From NCBI GenBank assembly GCA_001972305.1, contig BDDD01002227.1, positions 1 to 64,000 on the forward strand: a stretch of 64,000 nt of DNA, in the 5' to 3' direction. How positions within the stretch are numbered: position 1 is the first letter of the stretch; every line of letters begins with the position of its first letter. Below, piece after piece: positions 32,619-45,252 of this stretch. Position numbers and translations under genes: made by a program. The notes under the pieces are model-generated. The model saw nothing but the letters and a program-made list of their open reading frames with translations, was not told the DNA's origin and searched no databases. Source of the DNA: Cephalotus follicularis (Eukaryota > Streptophyta > Magnoliopsida > Oxalidales > Cephalotaceae).

Positions 32619-34721
32619 ACTCTAATTTGAATTATTTGTTCCTTTATTAGATGTGTAGTGGCATGGAAAAGGGACTTTGTCCCTTGGCTGAAATTGATCC
32701 CCCAAACCCTAAAGTGAATTGGAGATATGGTGATTTCAAGATGGTGGCATTCTAAATTGTTTTTCCTTTGTTGTACTATTGCGGTAGACTAGTTGTATGG
32801 AATGCTAGATGATCCAAAGATACCTACATTGGGTGTTTATGATGTTGAGGAAGATTCAAACATCCTTGTGTAAGGTTTAGGATCTCAAACAAACTTTAAT
32901 TAGTCATTAAATGGGAGTTTAATGTGTTATATAAATTTTGTTTTTAAACAGTTGAAATGTGCTGATTTTCCGCAAAGATTTTCTCACTAGATGAGTGCAA
33001 GTTTATCTGGAAGTGATCATAGTAGTTTGTTAGGTTGGTTACTGGAAATTTGAGTGTCAGAATTCTCTGCACAGTGTCCGGCATTATGTGAAGTGAAACT
33101 TGCAGTTTCTGCACTCCTATTGAGAATTTATAATTTAAGGAATTATATTATAATATGATTCCTATATGGTTCTGGAGAACTTTTAGATACTTTTTCAGCG
33201 CAGTCTTCGTACAGATATTGGTAGGGAATCAATATTAATGGGATGGGCACAGACCGGGGTGGTTTAGACAGCGATTTAAATACACTACTGCATTCCAAGT
33301 GCAATAAAATAATGCATTATTTTTATTAAATAAAATGAAGATTTTTGTATTCCTATTGCATTATTTGCACTTTTAATTTGTGGATGGACCATGAATTAAA
33401 TGTATTGAGAGACTACATAGGGGCATATTAGATTTTATTTTATCTAGTGGGAGTCGATTTTACGTTGGCCTTACTTACCAAAATGCCCATAAGCATTTAA
33501 TTTTTATACGTGTTTATTCATTACATATTATGTGAATATTTTTTAAATTTCTTTTGCATACTGATAGACTGGGGACTAAACCTAGCTTTCGGTTTTTCTT
33601 ACGTGGATAAAATTTAATCGCTTTATTATGTGGCTCATTATTTGGTCTATAATAAGGCCGCCTGCGTGCGCCATAATCTTTCTTGTTCATTATTTTTAGT
33701 GTAAAATTCACTTATTCCTCTATTATTGAATTCTTAGATTTTATAGATACTAGGATTGTATTTATTTTTAATTTGAGTACAATGAAGCGTGAAGAGGAGA
33801 GAAAGATGCAAGACCAAGTGAAGACCATGCATGCATGGTGAAATGTGTAATAAAGTAGAGATGAAATTTTATTTTCACCTAGGAGACCGAGTGGTCATGT
33901 TTGGCACACATGATCACTTAGATAGTTTAGTTTCCTAATAGTCAGGCCACTTTTTAGGCTGCATGAGATGGATGAAATTTTATTTTTTCAGAACACTTCT
34001 AAGCATAAATAAGCTGTTACCAAATGGATTGGAAGATAATTAAATTTATCTAGTAATGGTTTTGGCTAAATAAATAAAATGAGACCTCAAATTCCTCCAA
34101 TTGTAAATAATAAGTCCATAAGTGGTGGGGCACTAGGGTGTCCCATCGTTGGCCTTCCACACCTTCGCTTACTAGTATGGATATACTGGGGATAGCACAG
34201 CAGCAGTTGAGGTCCCCCGTGTGACCATTTCTACTAAAATTATGTCTGAGGTGCACTGGAAGGAAGTAACCATGTTTTGGTACTCTGATACGTACACAGG
34301 TGGGTATCAAAACGGGTTCATTTATTTGAGGGATTGTGGGTACGGAATTATACCGGGACCATATTATTGGCAACAGCTATAGCTGTGGATTATATGGGTC
34401 GGCGGGCTGAATTTGTATCGAATCTTGCATTTCAAGGGCGAGGCCCTAATGCAAATAAGGCATTTATGTCTAACTATTTCAACATTATGGTTTGTCATGC
34501 TACAGCTGAGGCCATAATAGGCGGGATAAATTCCAATCCGCACTAGGATGTGAGGCTTCCCGAATTCCCCACAGGAGGTGTGGGATACGATTAGAATAGT
34601 GGAAGGAACCATAACTTCTAAAGACCAAGGGTTATGATAATAACATAAAATCGAATGATCTGCTAATCTACTCTCTTGTTTCTTCTTATAGGTTGGTAGA
34701 TAACATATTCTACACACTCAA
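32619..34721 (+). other. C1 long untranslated leader
   Basis: Two kilobases hold no supported gene. The part from about 33880 to 34720 is recognisably conserved with the C2 leader (58558-59420 reversed), including a stem-loop at 33891-33917. The 32619-33880 part is AT-rich and I see no further structure in it. Confidence 0.6.
33891..33917 (+). ncRNA. Candidate leader stem-loop, C1
   Basis: Arms GTGGTCATGT and ACATGATCAC enclose TTGGCAC, giving nine Watson-Crick pairs and one G-U. In C2 the same site reads GTGATCACGT and ACGTGATCAC around TTGGCTC. The eighth pair of the stem is T-A here and C-G there. It could be a packaging, dimerisation or translation signal; this is inference. Confidence 0.5.
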
Positions 34722-35330
34722 ATGGCAGACAGCACCATTATATGGCATGATTTATATTTTCTTAAGATACAAAATCCTCATTTCATTGAATGGTTAAGCT
34801 TTTTGCATATGGTACTCACGAGCATGAGAATTTCTCACGTTATGACTGAGATACCCCCCCACATCCGGGATCATTGAATCTGGCCATCGCAAGGCCATGG
34901 TGGCTAAGTGGTGGGAAGATGATCATAGAGATCGACGCATGGAAATTGTTGGCATGAGGCCAAACTGGCAATCACTATGCATATCTTCACAGACCTTACG
35001 TTCCATGTTAATACAGCTCAAGGAGTTGTTTAGCACACAGTCGGGGACTAACAAGGTAGTTTTAGACCAAGATGGGTCAAAATAGTCTGTGATACCTATT
35101 CCTTCTTCGGAAACAACCTCTGAAAGGGGTGGATCGAGAGGACACAGTTCAAAGGGCAAGGAACCCATAAGGAAGAAAGAAAAGGAGCCATTACACGTGG
35201 TTGGGGATGCCATTCATAAGAGGATTGAACAACTTACAAAGGAGAAAGCCTGCTTCTTTTGTGGGAAGCCAGAGCACTGGAAGAGAAATTGCAAGCAATT
35301 ACTTGTTTGCATTACAGATGGTACCTCAGG
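34722..35330 (+). pseudogene. C1 gag
   Basis: ATG at 34722 gives MADSTIIWHDLYF. The conserved segment LTSMRISHVMTE follows, also present in C2. Frameshifts and stops lie near 34870-34900 and 35085. It continues ANWQSLCISSQTLRSMLIQL, a Lys/Ser/Glu-rich linker, and ends in an intact zinc knuckle CFFCGKPEHWKRNC (35251-35292). Confidence 0.75.
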
Positions 35331-38165
35331 TTCAGGTACCTTCATATTTTTATATTCCATCTAGCTTACAATGTAAGTTCAATTTGGGTATAGGACTCAG
35401 GTTGTGAGACTAACACATTTAACTCTTTACAGATGCTAAGAGGAGTTAGGCAGCTGGGAGCTGTGGATGCAATGGACCTATGACATGAAGATTGGGGATC
35501 TATATTAATGTTGTATGAAATTTTGATTTGTATATATATAGCCATGTGGATTTTATATATAGACTTAACCCTTGTAAACATTGTTAAGAACTTTCGTTCT
35601 AAAGTTTAATTAGTATATCCAATGTATATTTTGTAAAACTGAGAGCTTTTTGTATATTACATGTGGATAATGACTATTATTTTCTGGTATAATATCAGTG
35701 GGAACTGATTAATTGGATAATGGGTTTTAATCAAACAATAGCAACAACTATTGAGAAAGAAATTACTAATAAAAGACTATGAGAGACATATGATACAAAC
35801 TATGTGAGGGTTTTAACTACTTCGATACCTTCATCGTTGACTTGTCATGGTTTAGGTAAATGTTTCGGGTGAAACACAAATCTAAATCCTTTGCGAGTGT
35901 TAAGGGATTTAGGCATGAAGTAGAAATTCAAACGGGTAAACCCATTTAAACACTTCGGTGGGACCGGAGAGGGTAAATACCTATTTACAGAATTCTGATA
36001 TTATCTACTAGATAATGGAATGGTCTCTCAATGGAAACCTTCCGGAACACCATAGTGTGATGATATATCCAAATGGAGGTAATGGACATTAGTGAACATG
36101 TAAAATCCATGATGCCTTTTATTCATCTTCCTATTTCCTTCTGGGATTATACTTTGTAGGGGCAGTGTACATCCTAAACCAGATTCCAATAAAATATGTC
36201 CTCTCCATTTCTTACAAGGTATTAAAATAGAGGTAACCCAACCTAAATAAAAAGGGTTAATGGCTATCCAGCTTATGTAAGAAGGCGGAAACCTTCTAAA
36301 CTGGAGGCACATAAGACCATTGACGGTTTGTGGGATATCCTACAAAGTGCCTAGGATTTCATTTCAACCATCCTAGCGAACAAATGGTACTCCTAATGAA
36401 GGAATACCTTTATATAAGAAACAGTGGGAGTAAGGTGTAACTTATTGAGTTACAACCTGGAAAATACCCACAGGACGATAAGGAATTAGAGGTTGAACCC
36501 TCTAAAGACAATGTTGGGAAAGGATCCCAATCTGAGATGGAATCTCAGCAAGGCAGTCCTCATGAGAGGAGATCAGGTAAGGTTTCAACAGCGCCTGAGA
36601 AATATGGTTTTCCCATGAATGGCACTGATAAACCTAAAGTCATCGAAGATGACGAGCCTGATAACTACAAGGAAACAATGAAGAGCACTAATTCTAGGAC
36701 ATGACTGGAAGTCATGAAATCCGCAATGGACACCATATACGCCAACCGAATATGGAACTTGGTTAATGCTCCCGTGGGCGGGGTGCCCAATGGTTGTATA
36801 TAAATCTTCGAAGAGGAAGATAGGCGTTAATGGAAAAGGTTGAAACCTTTAAAGCGTGATTGATTTTAAAAGGGTATAGACTAAGACAAGAGGTTGTCTA
36901 TACCAATACTTTCTAGTAAATCGCAATGCTTAAGTCCATTCGGATACTGCTTGCAATTACCACTCATTATGAGTATAACTAGTGGCAAAAGGATGTCAAG
37001 ATAGCCTTCGTTGAAGAACTATCTTGAAGAGGACATTCAATGTTCCAAACCTGAGGGGTTTACATCCAAGGAGCATCAGCATTGATTGTGCAAGCTCATT
37101 AACTCTCATTATGACCTTACGCAAGCATCTAATAGCTGAAATATCTGTTTTTGATTTTATCAAAACGGTGCTACGCCTTATATCTACCAGAAATAGGATA
37201 TCCCAGATATCACTTTCTTGGTACTGTACGTAGTCAACATACCACTCATTTGTAATGTGTAGGTATATTATAGTACAATTAACCAAGAACTTCTCCAAAA
37301 GGATTTCGAAGCGACTTCCTACGTTTTGGGAATGAAGATCTAAAGAGATAGATCAAGTAGGTTGTTTGGACTTTCACAAAGCCAGTACATTAGTAGGATA
37401 CTGAAAAATGTGTGGTCTTTTGAATTCCATGTCTGGGTTACTGCCAATTAGCCAAGGAATTCATCTTTCCAAGAGGATGTCTTCACAAACTTCTGAGGAG
37501 AGTATTGCATGAATGGCTACCTTATGCTTCGGCTATAGGTTGCATCATGCTATACCATACTATGTACTAGGCCTGGCATCACCTTTGCCTAAGGATTTGG
37601 CTAGTCGATCATCAGTCAAATCCCTGTGAAAGGCACTGGGAAATTGTCAAAGAGATCTGGGAGAGACTCAGGATTTCTTTTCGACATATGGAGAAGATAG
37701 TGAATTGAAATTTAACAGTTATTCTAACTCTGGTTTCAACTGTGATCTGATTGATCACAAGATCATATCAGGATATGTGAATGTCCCAAACATAGGTGCT
37801 GTGTGAGTAGGATGAGTTTATAACAATAGGGTACTATTGACTCAACCATGAAATAAGAGTATATTGTAACATTTGATACGGATATGCTGTTTGGTAGAGG
37901 AAGTTCAATGTGGAACTTTATGTAGTTCCATCCATTGTCTGTCTAGTTGTGGTATACAGGACGACAATGGGGGGCCTTTGCACAGGCTATGGATCCCAGG
38001 TCTCATTACCGCTCTAGACTTATAAAGCATCAGTATGATCATATATAGAGGAAATGTTATATTAGAGACATTTGCGATGGTAGCAAATTTTGGGCAGACC
38101 CACTGACCAATACCATAAGCATCAAAGTACTAGAGCGACAGCAGAAATACGATGGGCTTAAGCTA
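35331..38165 (+). pseudogene. C1 copia pol, heavily decayed
   Basis: The protease is recognisable by a D-S-G-C triplet near 35396. The pre-integrase zinc finger region present in C2 (around 51400) is missing, replaced by AT-rich sequence to about 35800. The integrase core appears as HEVEIQTGKP and LDNGMVSQWKPSG (35915-36055). The RT start is EKYGFPMNG near 36600, with LEVMKSAMDTIYANR after it; the RT active site is degraded to LYVVNIPLI near 37220, and LSQSQYISRILK follows. RNase H traces reach FGQTH near 38095. Stops and frameshifts are everywhere. Confidence 0.75.
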
Positions 38166-38199
38166 TAAGTCTTTGTGTCTTGAGGGCCAAGTGGGAGAT

Positions 38200-40801
38200 T
38201 TTTGGAGTAGGGGTGTCCCTGCATGCCACGAGGTGGCTTCATGCTTGTAACACTCTATATTTATACAATCTAAATTCTTTTTCGTGTTTACGTGCATATT
38301 TCTGTAGTTTATGGTAACCCGCTATATGTATATCCCAACCCATCTTAAATGGATCAATTGACTAACGTCGACTAAATACACATAGTGCCCTATCACAAAA
38401 GGGTTGGATCTCATGCCTCGGAGGTTATAAGAATGAGATCCTTACTCCCTTATGACAGAATGTTCCAAGTCATAGCTTCACTTTCTTAGGGAAATTGATG
38501 AACTGTAAAGAGTTTCCTTATTATGCTTTCCCTCTTGTGTGTGGGGGATGGACCATCTCATTACCATTTGGGTTTACCCTAAAGCTGATGCACGGTTTGT
38601 GCTAGTGAGCATGAGGCTGAACAGACCCACCATAGGAAACCTATTTTGAAAGTCATACCTAAGTCAATATGATTCCTATAGTCTCGGTATTGTGTAGTTG
38701 AAGGTCACTAGTAGATCATTCGTGACCTACGTTGTGTCCTTAGACCTGAGCGGCTGGCACGTGTTGTGTTGTAACCTCTTGGCTTTGATTTTCACCTTCC
38801 CGAACACTAGCCACGTGCTGGAAAAAGGGTTGTCTTTGGGCCTGGTGGGAGCTTCATTGAGATGTATGGGAGAGTGCGCAATAAGGGATCGTCACACTAG
38901 TATGAAGGTGATCGACTCTATAATATTTATGTCCGTTGAGACTTAAAACCCTGATCAGGTATAGGCAAACTGAAAATGGGATTTCTGGGGAGGTTTGCTG
39001 ACAGTCTCAATGCGTACATGAATTTATAGTTATCGTGGCTTTATCTAGGGGTGACACTATTCAGAACCCTAGTTCGCGGTTGGAGCTAAGAATGACGTAG
39101 GATACATGACACATATGCTGATGACTGGATAAAGTACTGGTTTACCGGACATCGACTTATAAACAATGTTGATTCCATGGTTCCGAAGGTTGATAAGGAA
39201 TCATACCGGGGTCATTCCAATAGTCGAGGACTATTGTGATGGTTGTACCAAAACTCCGGGATGTTCTAGGAAGCTTGTAGTCGTACCGAGGTCCAACCAG
39301 GCTTTCGGGTCCCACCTTGTTTTGGAATCAGTTAACGTGTGTGGGACACATGTCATTTAGTGAGAGGATAACACCTGGGAGGTGTTACTTGGCCAAAGAA
39401 TATCTATTTTGCTAGACTTTATTCATTTCCAAGGAAGTGAGATCAAGCAGCACCATAAATAGATCATTCCAGGCCATGGGCATTTTGGTCATTTATGGAA
39501 TATTGAGATTTCATGGAGAGAGAGTACATTTGGGCCTAACCCTAGATTTGTGATTCCTTGCTTTGGGCCGGTCCAAATGGAGCCTCATTGCCATAAGTAA
39601 CTAAGTTACTTTTTAGTTGGAAGCTACTTGGTTTTGGATGGTTGACTTAGTCAACTTACTTAGCCATTAGGCAAAGTGAATCTTGCTCTTTAAGCCTCCA
39701 AATGGCCGACCGCTTTGGTGAGAGAAGTTAGAGATGTGTGTTGCTTCAATCTCATTGGTTTAGAGAATTATTTATAAGTGATATTTGTTGTATCTCACAC
39801 AAAAGCACACGGCATGCACATGTGAGACTGTAAGGATTCATTAAGTCACTGTTGTCTCTTCTCTCTTCTTCTCTCCAAGGGGGCCGAACTCTCTATTTTT
39901 TCTATTCTCTTCCTCCATTTCCATGAGAAGAAAACACCATTGATGGTGTCCATGAACTTATTAGTTGAAGAAGAGTGAAGCCGAAACTATTCTCCTCTCA
40001 TCCTCCTAAACCACTTTGTAGGTGGAGATTTCACCATATCTCTACCTTCATTGTGTGAGTATTTCTAGGATAGAACTAAAACACAAACTCCGTTCCTATA
40101 AGCTTCTTTCCATGCCTTTGGGAGCATTAAATGTGAAGGAGCTAAGCTTGGAGCTCAATGAAAGGAATCACGCAAAAAGGGAGTGAAGGAGTAAAGACTC
40201 TTTGTAAGGTTTTTCTTCTTCATCTATTTAGATTTTTGTGATGTGGTGTGTGAGTTGATACGAGGGCTTTGCCGATCCCTTATTGATGTTTTGCAGGTTG
40301 TTGTTGGGTTTTTTTTAGGGTCATGGATAAAACCCTAGCTCATTCCAAGTGGGAATGAAACCCTTTAGTGTTGATGGTTTGGATGGATATGGATTTACGG
40401 TTTATGTGGAATCCCAATTCCTTTAGGCATTGCGGCCGAACCTAGGGTTTAAATTCCCTAGCTCCACCTGAATTCTAGCTTGTGTTAATGTGTTGATAAA
40501 GCCTTTAGGTTTAGGGTAATGGTGGAAATGTTTTAGGGTTAAGTGTGTAACCCTAGTACCATTATTTCTTCTTGGCAAAAATTTAGGGTTTGTAAACCCT
40601 AATCCACCAATGCCTTCCCTTGATTGGATTCGGCTTAAGTGACATTTAATAATCCAATTTGTGATCATTGGACTCAATTGGGACATCTTAGGGAATTGTT
40701 TATGGGTGATTCTTTTCTTGGAATGAAAATTTTAAAATTAGTCACCCTAAACCCTATATCCTTGAAATGCTAATCTTCCGCTGCCTTCCCAATTTCCAAC
40801 A
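38200..40801 (+). repeat. C1 3' LTR, about 2.6 kb
   Basis: The start is placed after the purine tract CCAAGTGGGAGAT by alignment to C2; it reads TTTTGGAG, so the first base pair TG seems mutated. The end is CAACA at 40801. The first 1.2 kb is homologous to the C2 LTR, while the remaining part is not. The part from 39583 on matches the 5' LTR remnant. Telo-box-like words cluster at 40310-40760. Confidence 0.8.
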
Positions 40802-42347
40802 AAGGTTAAACACATTGTGTGAATAACCTCCACCTATAATGACTTTGGGGGTGAGAGAAGGCTTGATTTTTGCTCTACCTTTTTGTGTGCTTTTAGCTGA
40901 TTTTGTCCTCTCGAAATGCACTTGAAAATGACGGTAAGAGAAGACAAGAAAAGGTAGAGGAAGAGATAGCATACGGGTGAGAACCAAAGAGAGAAAAGTC
41001 TACTTATAGGAATGAAAATGTGTGCAGAATTATGAGACACCTTTTGCCTCTTTTTCTCTCATTTCTTTTTGGTCAAACCCAGACATCCAACACAAGAAAC
41101 AAGGTTGTCCATGACTTGTAAGTGCATACCATACTTTGTAAGATGAGGCCATGCTTTGTGTATGAAAGTGCCCATACCTTTGTGTCATGACATTGAGTGA
41201 AAACCACTCCAACATGTGACACTTTTAAAATTTGAATTGTGGGCTTCTTTTGGACTATGTGGGGTGGCTAAATTGGGGCTTAACAAGGCCCCAATTTTGG
41301 CCCAAATGGCTAGGGTTATGCCAAACCCTAGCCGCCCCAAGCTCTCTCTCCAAATCGCTTGTACAACACTCCACGTGTTTACTTGTTCAACACTCAATCC
41401 TTTGACTATAATATATTATTATTATGGTGATGCTTGAACAAATGTCTAGAAAATAAATTATTCTCCGCAAAGTAACATCTCCCATACGCTATTCTCTCCC
41501 TAAATGATATGTTTCCCCAGATATCAACATGTTCCAAAATCAGGCGGGACCCGAAAGCCTAGTCAGTACCCGGTACGACGATAAATTTCCCAGAACATCC
41601 CATGGCTCTAGTACGACCATTATAATAGTTCCCGAATATCAAAATAGCCCCAGTGTGATACCTATCACCCCTCGAATCCATGGACAGAAGTTCCACGTCT
41701 ATCAGTCGACAATCGGTTAATTTGTACTTTATGATGTCATCGGTTTGCATGCAGTGTTACCCTCGTCATTCTTGGATCCAACCACGGACTAGGGTTTGGA
41801 TAAATGTAACCCCTAGGTAATACCGCGATAACTACAAATCTATTAACGCACTGAGACTATAGGGAGACCTCCCCGGAAACCCAGTTTTTAGTCTGCGTAG
41901 TGCCTGGCCAGGACTTTAAGTCTACAACAATCTCAGATATTATAGAGCAGATGAACCTCAATATATGTGTGATGATTCCATGTTGCGCCAACTCTCCCAT
42001 ACACCCATATAGCTCCCACAAGGCCCAAAGACAAGCCGTTTTCCAGCTCATGGCTAGAGCTGAGGAAGGTGGAAATCAAAGCCAATCGGTTACTGGATGA
42101 TGCATGCCAGCCACTCAGGTCTAGGGAAACATCGCAGGTCACGTATGTCCTATTAGCCTCCACGGGCTCTACACTATCGAGACCAATAGGAATCCTATTG
42201 ACACAGGTATTGGCTATCCAAATAGATTTCCTATGGTGGGTCAGTTCAGTGAACATGCCTCTCGGCATGCACCTCGTATCAGCTTTAGGGTAAATCCAAG
42301 TGGCAATGAGATATTCCACCCTCCACTGAACCCGGGATCAAGCATAA
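40802..42347 (-). repeat. C2 3' LTR, distal part
   Basis: From 42347 down to about 41520 this aligns to 38530-39370 of the C1 LTR. Below about 41500 it is unrelated to C1. That part holds a likely promoter in the element sense (CCTATAAGTAGAC near 41010, then CTTTTCTCTCTTTGG). The left boundary is uncertain: 40816 (TGTGTGAATAACC) is a candidate. Confidence 0.65.
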
Positions 42348-42358
42348 TGTGGTGACCC

Positions 42359-42920
42359 GTCCCTCAGGATAGCCACCTCGGACGAACCGCCCAGCAGGAA
42401 GAAGGAATTTCCCATCTCCTCTAAGCCAAAAACGCAAACACACGGCAGAGAAAGAGGCAAAAGCAAGAATGGTGAAACTGTAAATAAAACCTTAAACAAA
42501 GCCATTCCAAAACTCACCGTTTAACTAAAGGTCACATAAACAAACCACTGCCAAAACGCACTGTTCCACTAAAGGAAACTTTCCAGGGGAGGGACCCAGG
42601 GCAGGGGACGCTAACACATCGCGTCTTGCTAGGGGTCCCAGGACCTGTCCCTCAGAATAGCCACCTCGGACAAACCACCTGGCAGGAAGGAGGAATTTCC
42701 CATCTCCTCTAAGCCAAAAACGCAAACACACGACAGAGAAAGAGGTAAAAGCAAGAATGGCAAAAGTGTAAATACATCCTTAAACAAAGCCATTCCAAAA
42801 CTCACCGTTTAACTAAAGGTCACATAAACAAACCACTGCCAACATGCACCATTCCACTAAAGGAAACTTTCCAGGGGAGGGACCTAGGGCAGGGGACGCT
42901 AACACACCACGTCTTGCCAG
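42359..42920 (+). repeat. 288-bp tandem duplication in solo LTR B
   Basis: GTCCCTCAGGATAGCCACCT at 42359 recurs as GTCCCTCAGAATAGCCACCT at 42647, and similarity continues through CTTTCCAGGGGAGGGACC and GCAGGGGACGCTAACACA in both. A third, short trace (GGGGTCCCGAGCAGGGGACA) follows at about 42918. The copies differ by few substitutions, so the duplication is fairly recent. Confidence 0.85.
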
Positions 42921-43913
42921 GGGTCCCGAGCAGGGGACACCAACACACCATAAGGACAGTCCCACACAACCATCCTTAGACATGCCCTCCTCGGACAAAG
43001 CCATCCTCAGGCATGTCCTCCCCGGACAACACGTTCTCCTTGGACGTCTCTTCGGACAACAAGAGCCTGACCACAAGTGCAAGACCACAGCACACTACAT
43101 CTGAGCTCCAGCAACAACCCTGAGGTCGAAACATAAGCTCTACAAGTCTGGCCTCTGCCTGGGGAGATCCTCTGACCTGCCCGACCTTAGCCAACCTTCT
43201 CAGCACAGCTTAACCGATCCTAGGGAAGCACACATTCCCATCTTGGCCAGGCCTACCAAGGTCAAACTAAAACATAACATACATCAAACAGAGGAAAAAC
43301 ACATATCATCGTCATTAAACAAAATATATCATATCATCACAAAAGAATACATCATATCATCATCTCTTTACAATAAACGTCGTGCTCAAAAGAAGAATAT
43401 CATCTCTCCTTATATCTAAGGACTCATACAACAAAAGAGATACAAAGCCCATATGCCCCATGAATGCATGCAGAAGAACAAGTTTGGGAAGCTGGTAGAT
43501 CTGCTCATCCTCCGTAGACTACCTTCGCTACAAAAACGCCTGCTCGGGCATCCACCGCAGCTTCCTCTGCACAACAAACTGGGAGAGGATTAGTCCAATG
43601 ACTAGTGAGTAGGGACAAAGCATTCTTCACCGCATCCAGAACCACTGGACGCACTAAAAGAAACATATATAAGATCGTGCTGAACTGAACGGAGCATAAA
43701 AAAGATATAGATCAAAACAAAGCACAAGATCAGCAATACAACAAGATCCAACTCCTCAAAGTCTACCAAAAGAAAAGAGTTTAATAATCAACAAATATAG
43801 GAATCCAATAAAAGGGTTACATCACCACAACATGTAGTAATAACTATGCCGAGATCAAAGGAAGAGGAACACTATAATATCCCATGGTCTGCCGTCATAT
43901 ACTATGACATCAA

Positions 43914-44180
43914 ACATCTATCCAGGCGACAACCTACTAACATCTATTTGAGCTCCAGCTCGCTAAAACATTGTATATCCACCACAACATCCGTGGTCGG
44001 CCACCATACCAGGAAAAACACACACATCTATCCAGACCTCGTCCGCTAGTATCTATCCAGACCTCGTCCGCTAGTACACATCTATCCGAACCTCGTCCTC
44101 TCGAATCTATACGGGCCGCGCCCGCTAATATCTATCCAGGCCGCGCCTGCTAATATCTATCTAGGCCACGCCCGCTATCC
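43914..44180 (+). repeat. 25-bp minisatellite in solo LTR B
   Basis: TCTATCCAGRCCTCGTCCGC followed by TAGTA is the consensus. Clear units begin at 44027, 44052, 44081, 44106, 44131 and 44156, with two looser ones at about 43916 and 43942. Successive units drift from CCTCGTCCGC to CCGCGCCCGC. Confidence 0.82.
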
Positions 44181-45252
44181 CCGGCCAAATGGATAAGGGA
44201 CGAAGAACACCGCTGCACTCACACTCGGCATACCATCATAGACAATAGTACACCGCAGATCCAGGTCTGGCAACCCGGGGGTAGTTCCCAAATAGCGTCC
44301 CATCATAGACAATGAGAATACCATGGAGAGTTGGTCCTCATACGTACCCTTTACCATCAACCGCAACCCATGTCCCCACATTCCAGTGCACCCCACATAT
44401 CAGAGGAAACCAAAGAGTACGGAACAAGTAGTCTGACAAGAAAAACAACAAATCAGAGAACGAACATATATAAATCCCAAGGACCATCTGAGCTCTCAAG
44501 CTCTTCCAAGATCAAAAACACATGGTGTACACAAGGGTAACCAGGATCCAAATCCCTAAGAACAACACTCAACAGATAACAACAGGCACACGTAAAATAT
44601 CAATGGAAAAGGAAGAGGAGAATGTCCCACTCACATAATACCCCACACGCTATCGCCGGCCAACCCCAAGGTGCTCTGTCTCAGTAACAGGATCCTTGTC
44701 TGCAAAGCTAACACGAATCAAAACAACAAAAAGACATAACTAAAAGCTTAAAAGCATGAAACACAACACAACCAGCCAAACCAGGCCATCATCCTCATCC
44801 TCGGCTCAACCGTGATATACCACCATGCCTTTACCGAAACCAGAGAAGGTAGAAGCTCACCTCCACAGCTCAAAGGCAAGGCAAAGATTCCAACACACTT
44901 GGCGAAGGAAGAAGAAGAAGACAAGAGCTCTCTCTCTGTCTCTCTCTGTCTCTCTCTGTCTCTCTCTCTTTCTCTCTCTTCCAAAAACTGAACTCAACGT
45001 ACCAAGAAAGAAACTGCCAACTCCAACAACCCATATCCCAACACATCAACGCATATCCACACTTACAACCTTGGAAACGGTGAAGCTTCTCCAGGAAGCT
45101 TAAGATAAATAATATAAAAACCTTAAACAATTCCTGTCCACATGTTTTTAACATATTCCATTAACCCACCAAACCAACTTGGGTCCACTCCAAGAACCAA
45201 ACAAGGCCTTAAAACATAATACCCCAAAACCCAACAGGTACAGGGTATTACA

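Larger units (their letters stand above)
31407..40801 (+). mobile_element. C1: Ty1/copia element, 5' LTR truncated
   Basis: 5' LTR remnant 31407-32605, primer site 32608-32618, long leader to 34721, gag 34722-35330, degenerate pol to about 38165, purine tract about 38183-38199 and 3' LTR about 38200-40801. The 5' LTR lacks its first 1.4 kb because T3 LTR sequence replaces it. The coding order integrase before RT identifies copia. C2 is a close relative in the opposite orientation. Confidence 0.85.
42348..45252 (-). mobile_element. B: solo LTR of another gypsy-type family, 2905 bp
   Basis: On the minus strand it runs from TGTAATACCC to GGTCACCACA. A perfect 5-bp target duplication CATAA flanks it (42343-42347 and 45253-45257), and the C2 LTR alignment resumes across it. 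In the element sense an AT-rich TATA-like region (45100-45125) is followed by a GA-rich leader (44925-44980), the layout also seen in family A. There is no coding region. Inside are a 288-bp tandem duplication and a 25-bp minisatellite. GTCGAC dyad clusters are absent. Confidence 0.87.

Noticed and set aside
42813-43206. Cys/Arg-rich open frames
   Set aside because: They fall in the GC-richer duplicated end of solo LTR B, with overlapping frames on both strands and no recognisable domain.
43914-44180. Regularly spaced repeats resembling a CRISPR array
   Set aside because: The units are contiguous without unique spacers, and the setting is a plant LTR. It is a minisatellite.
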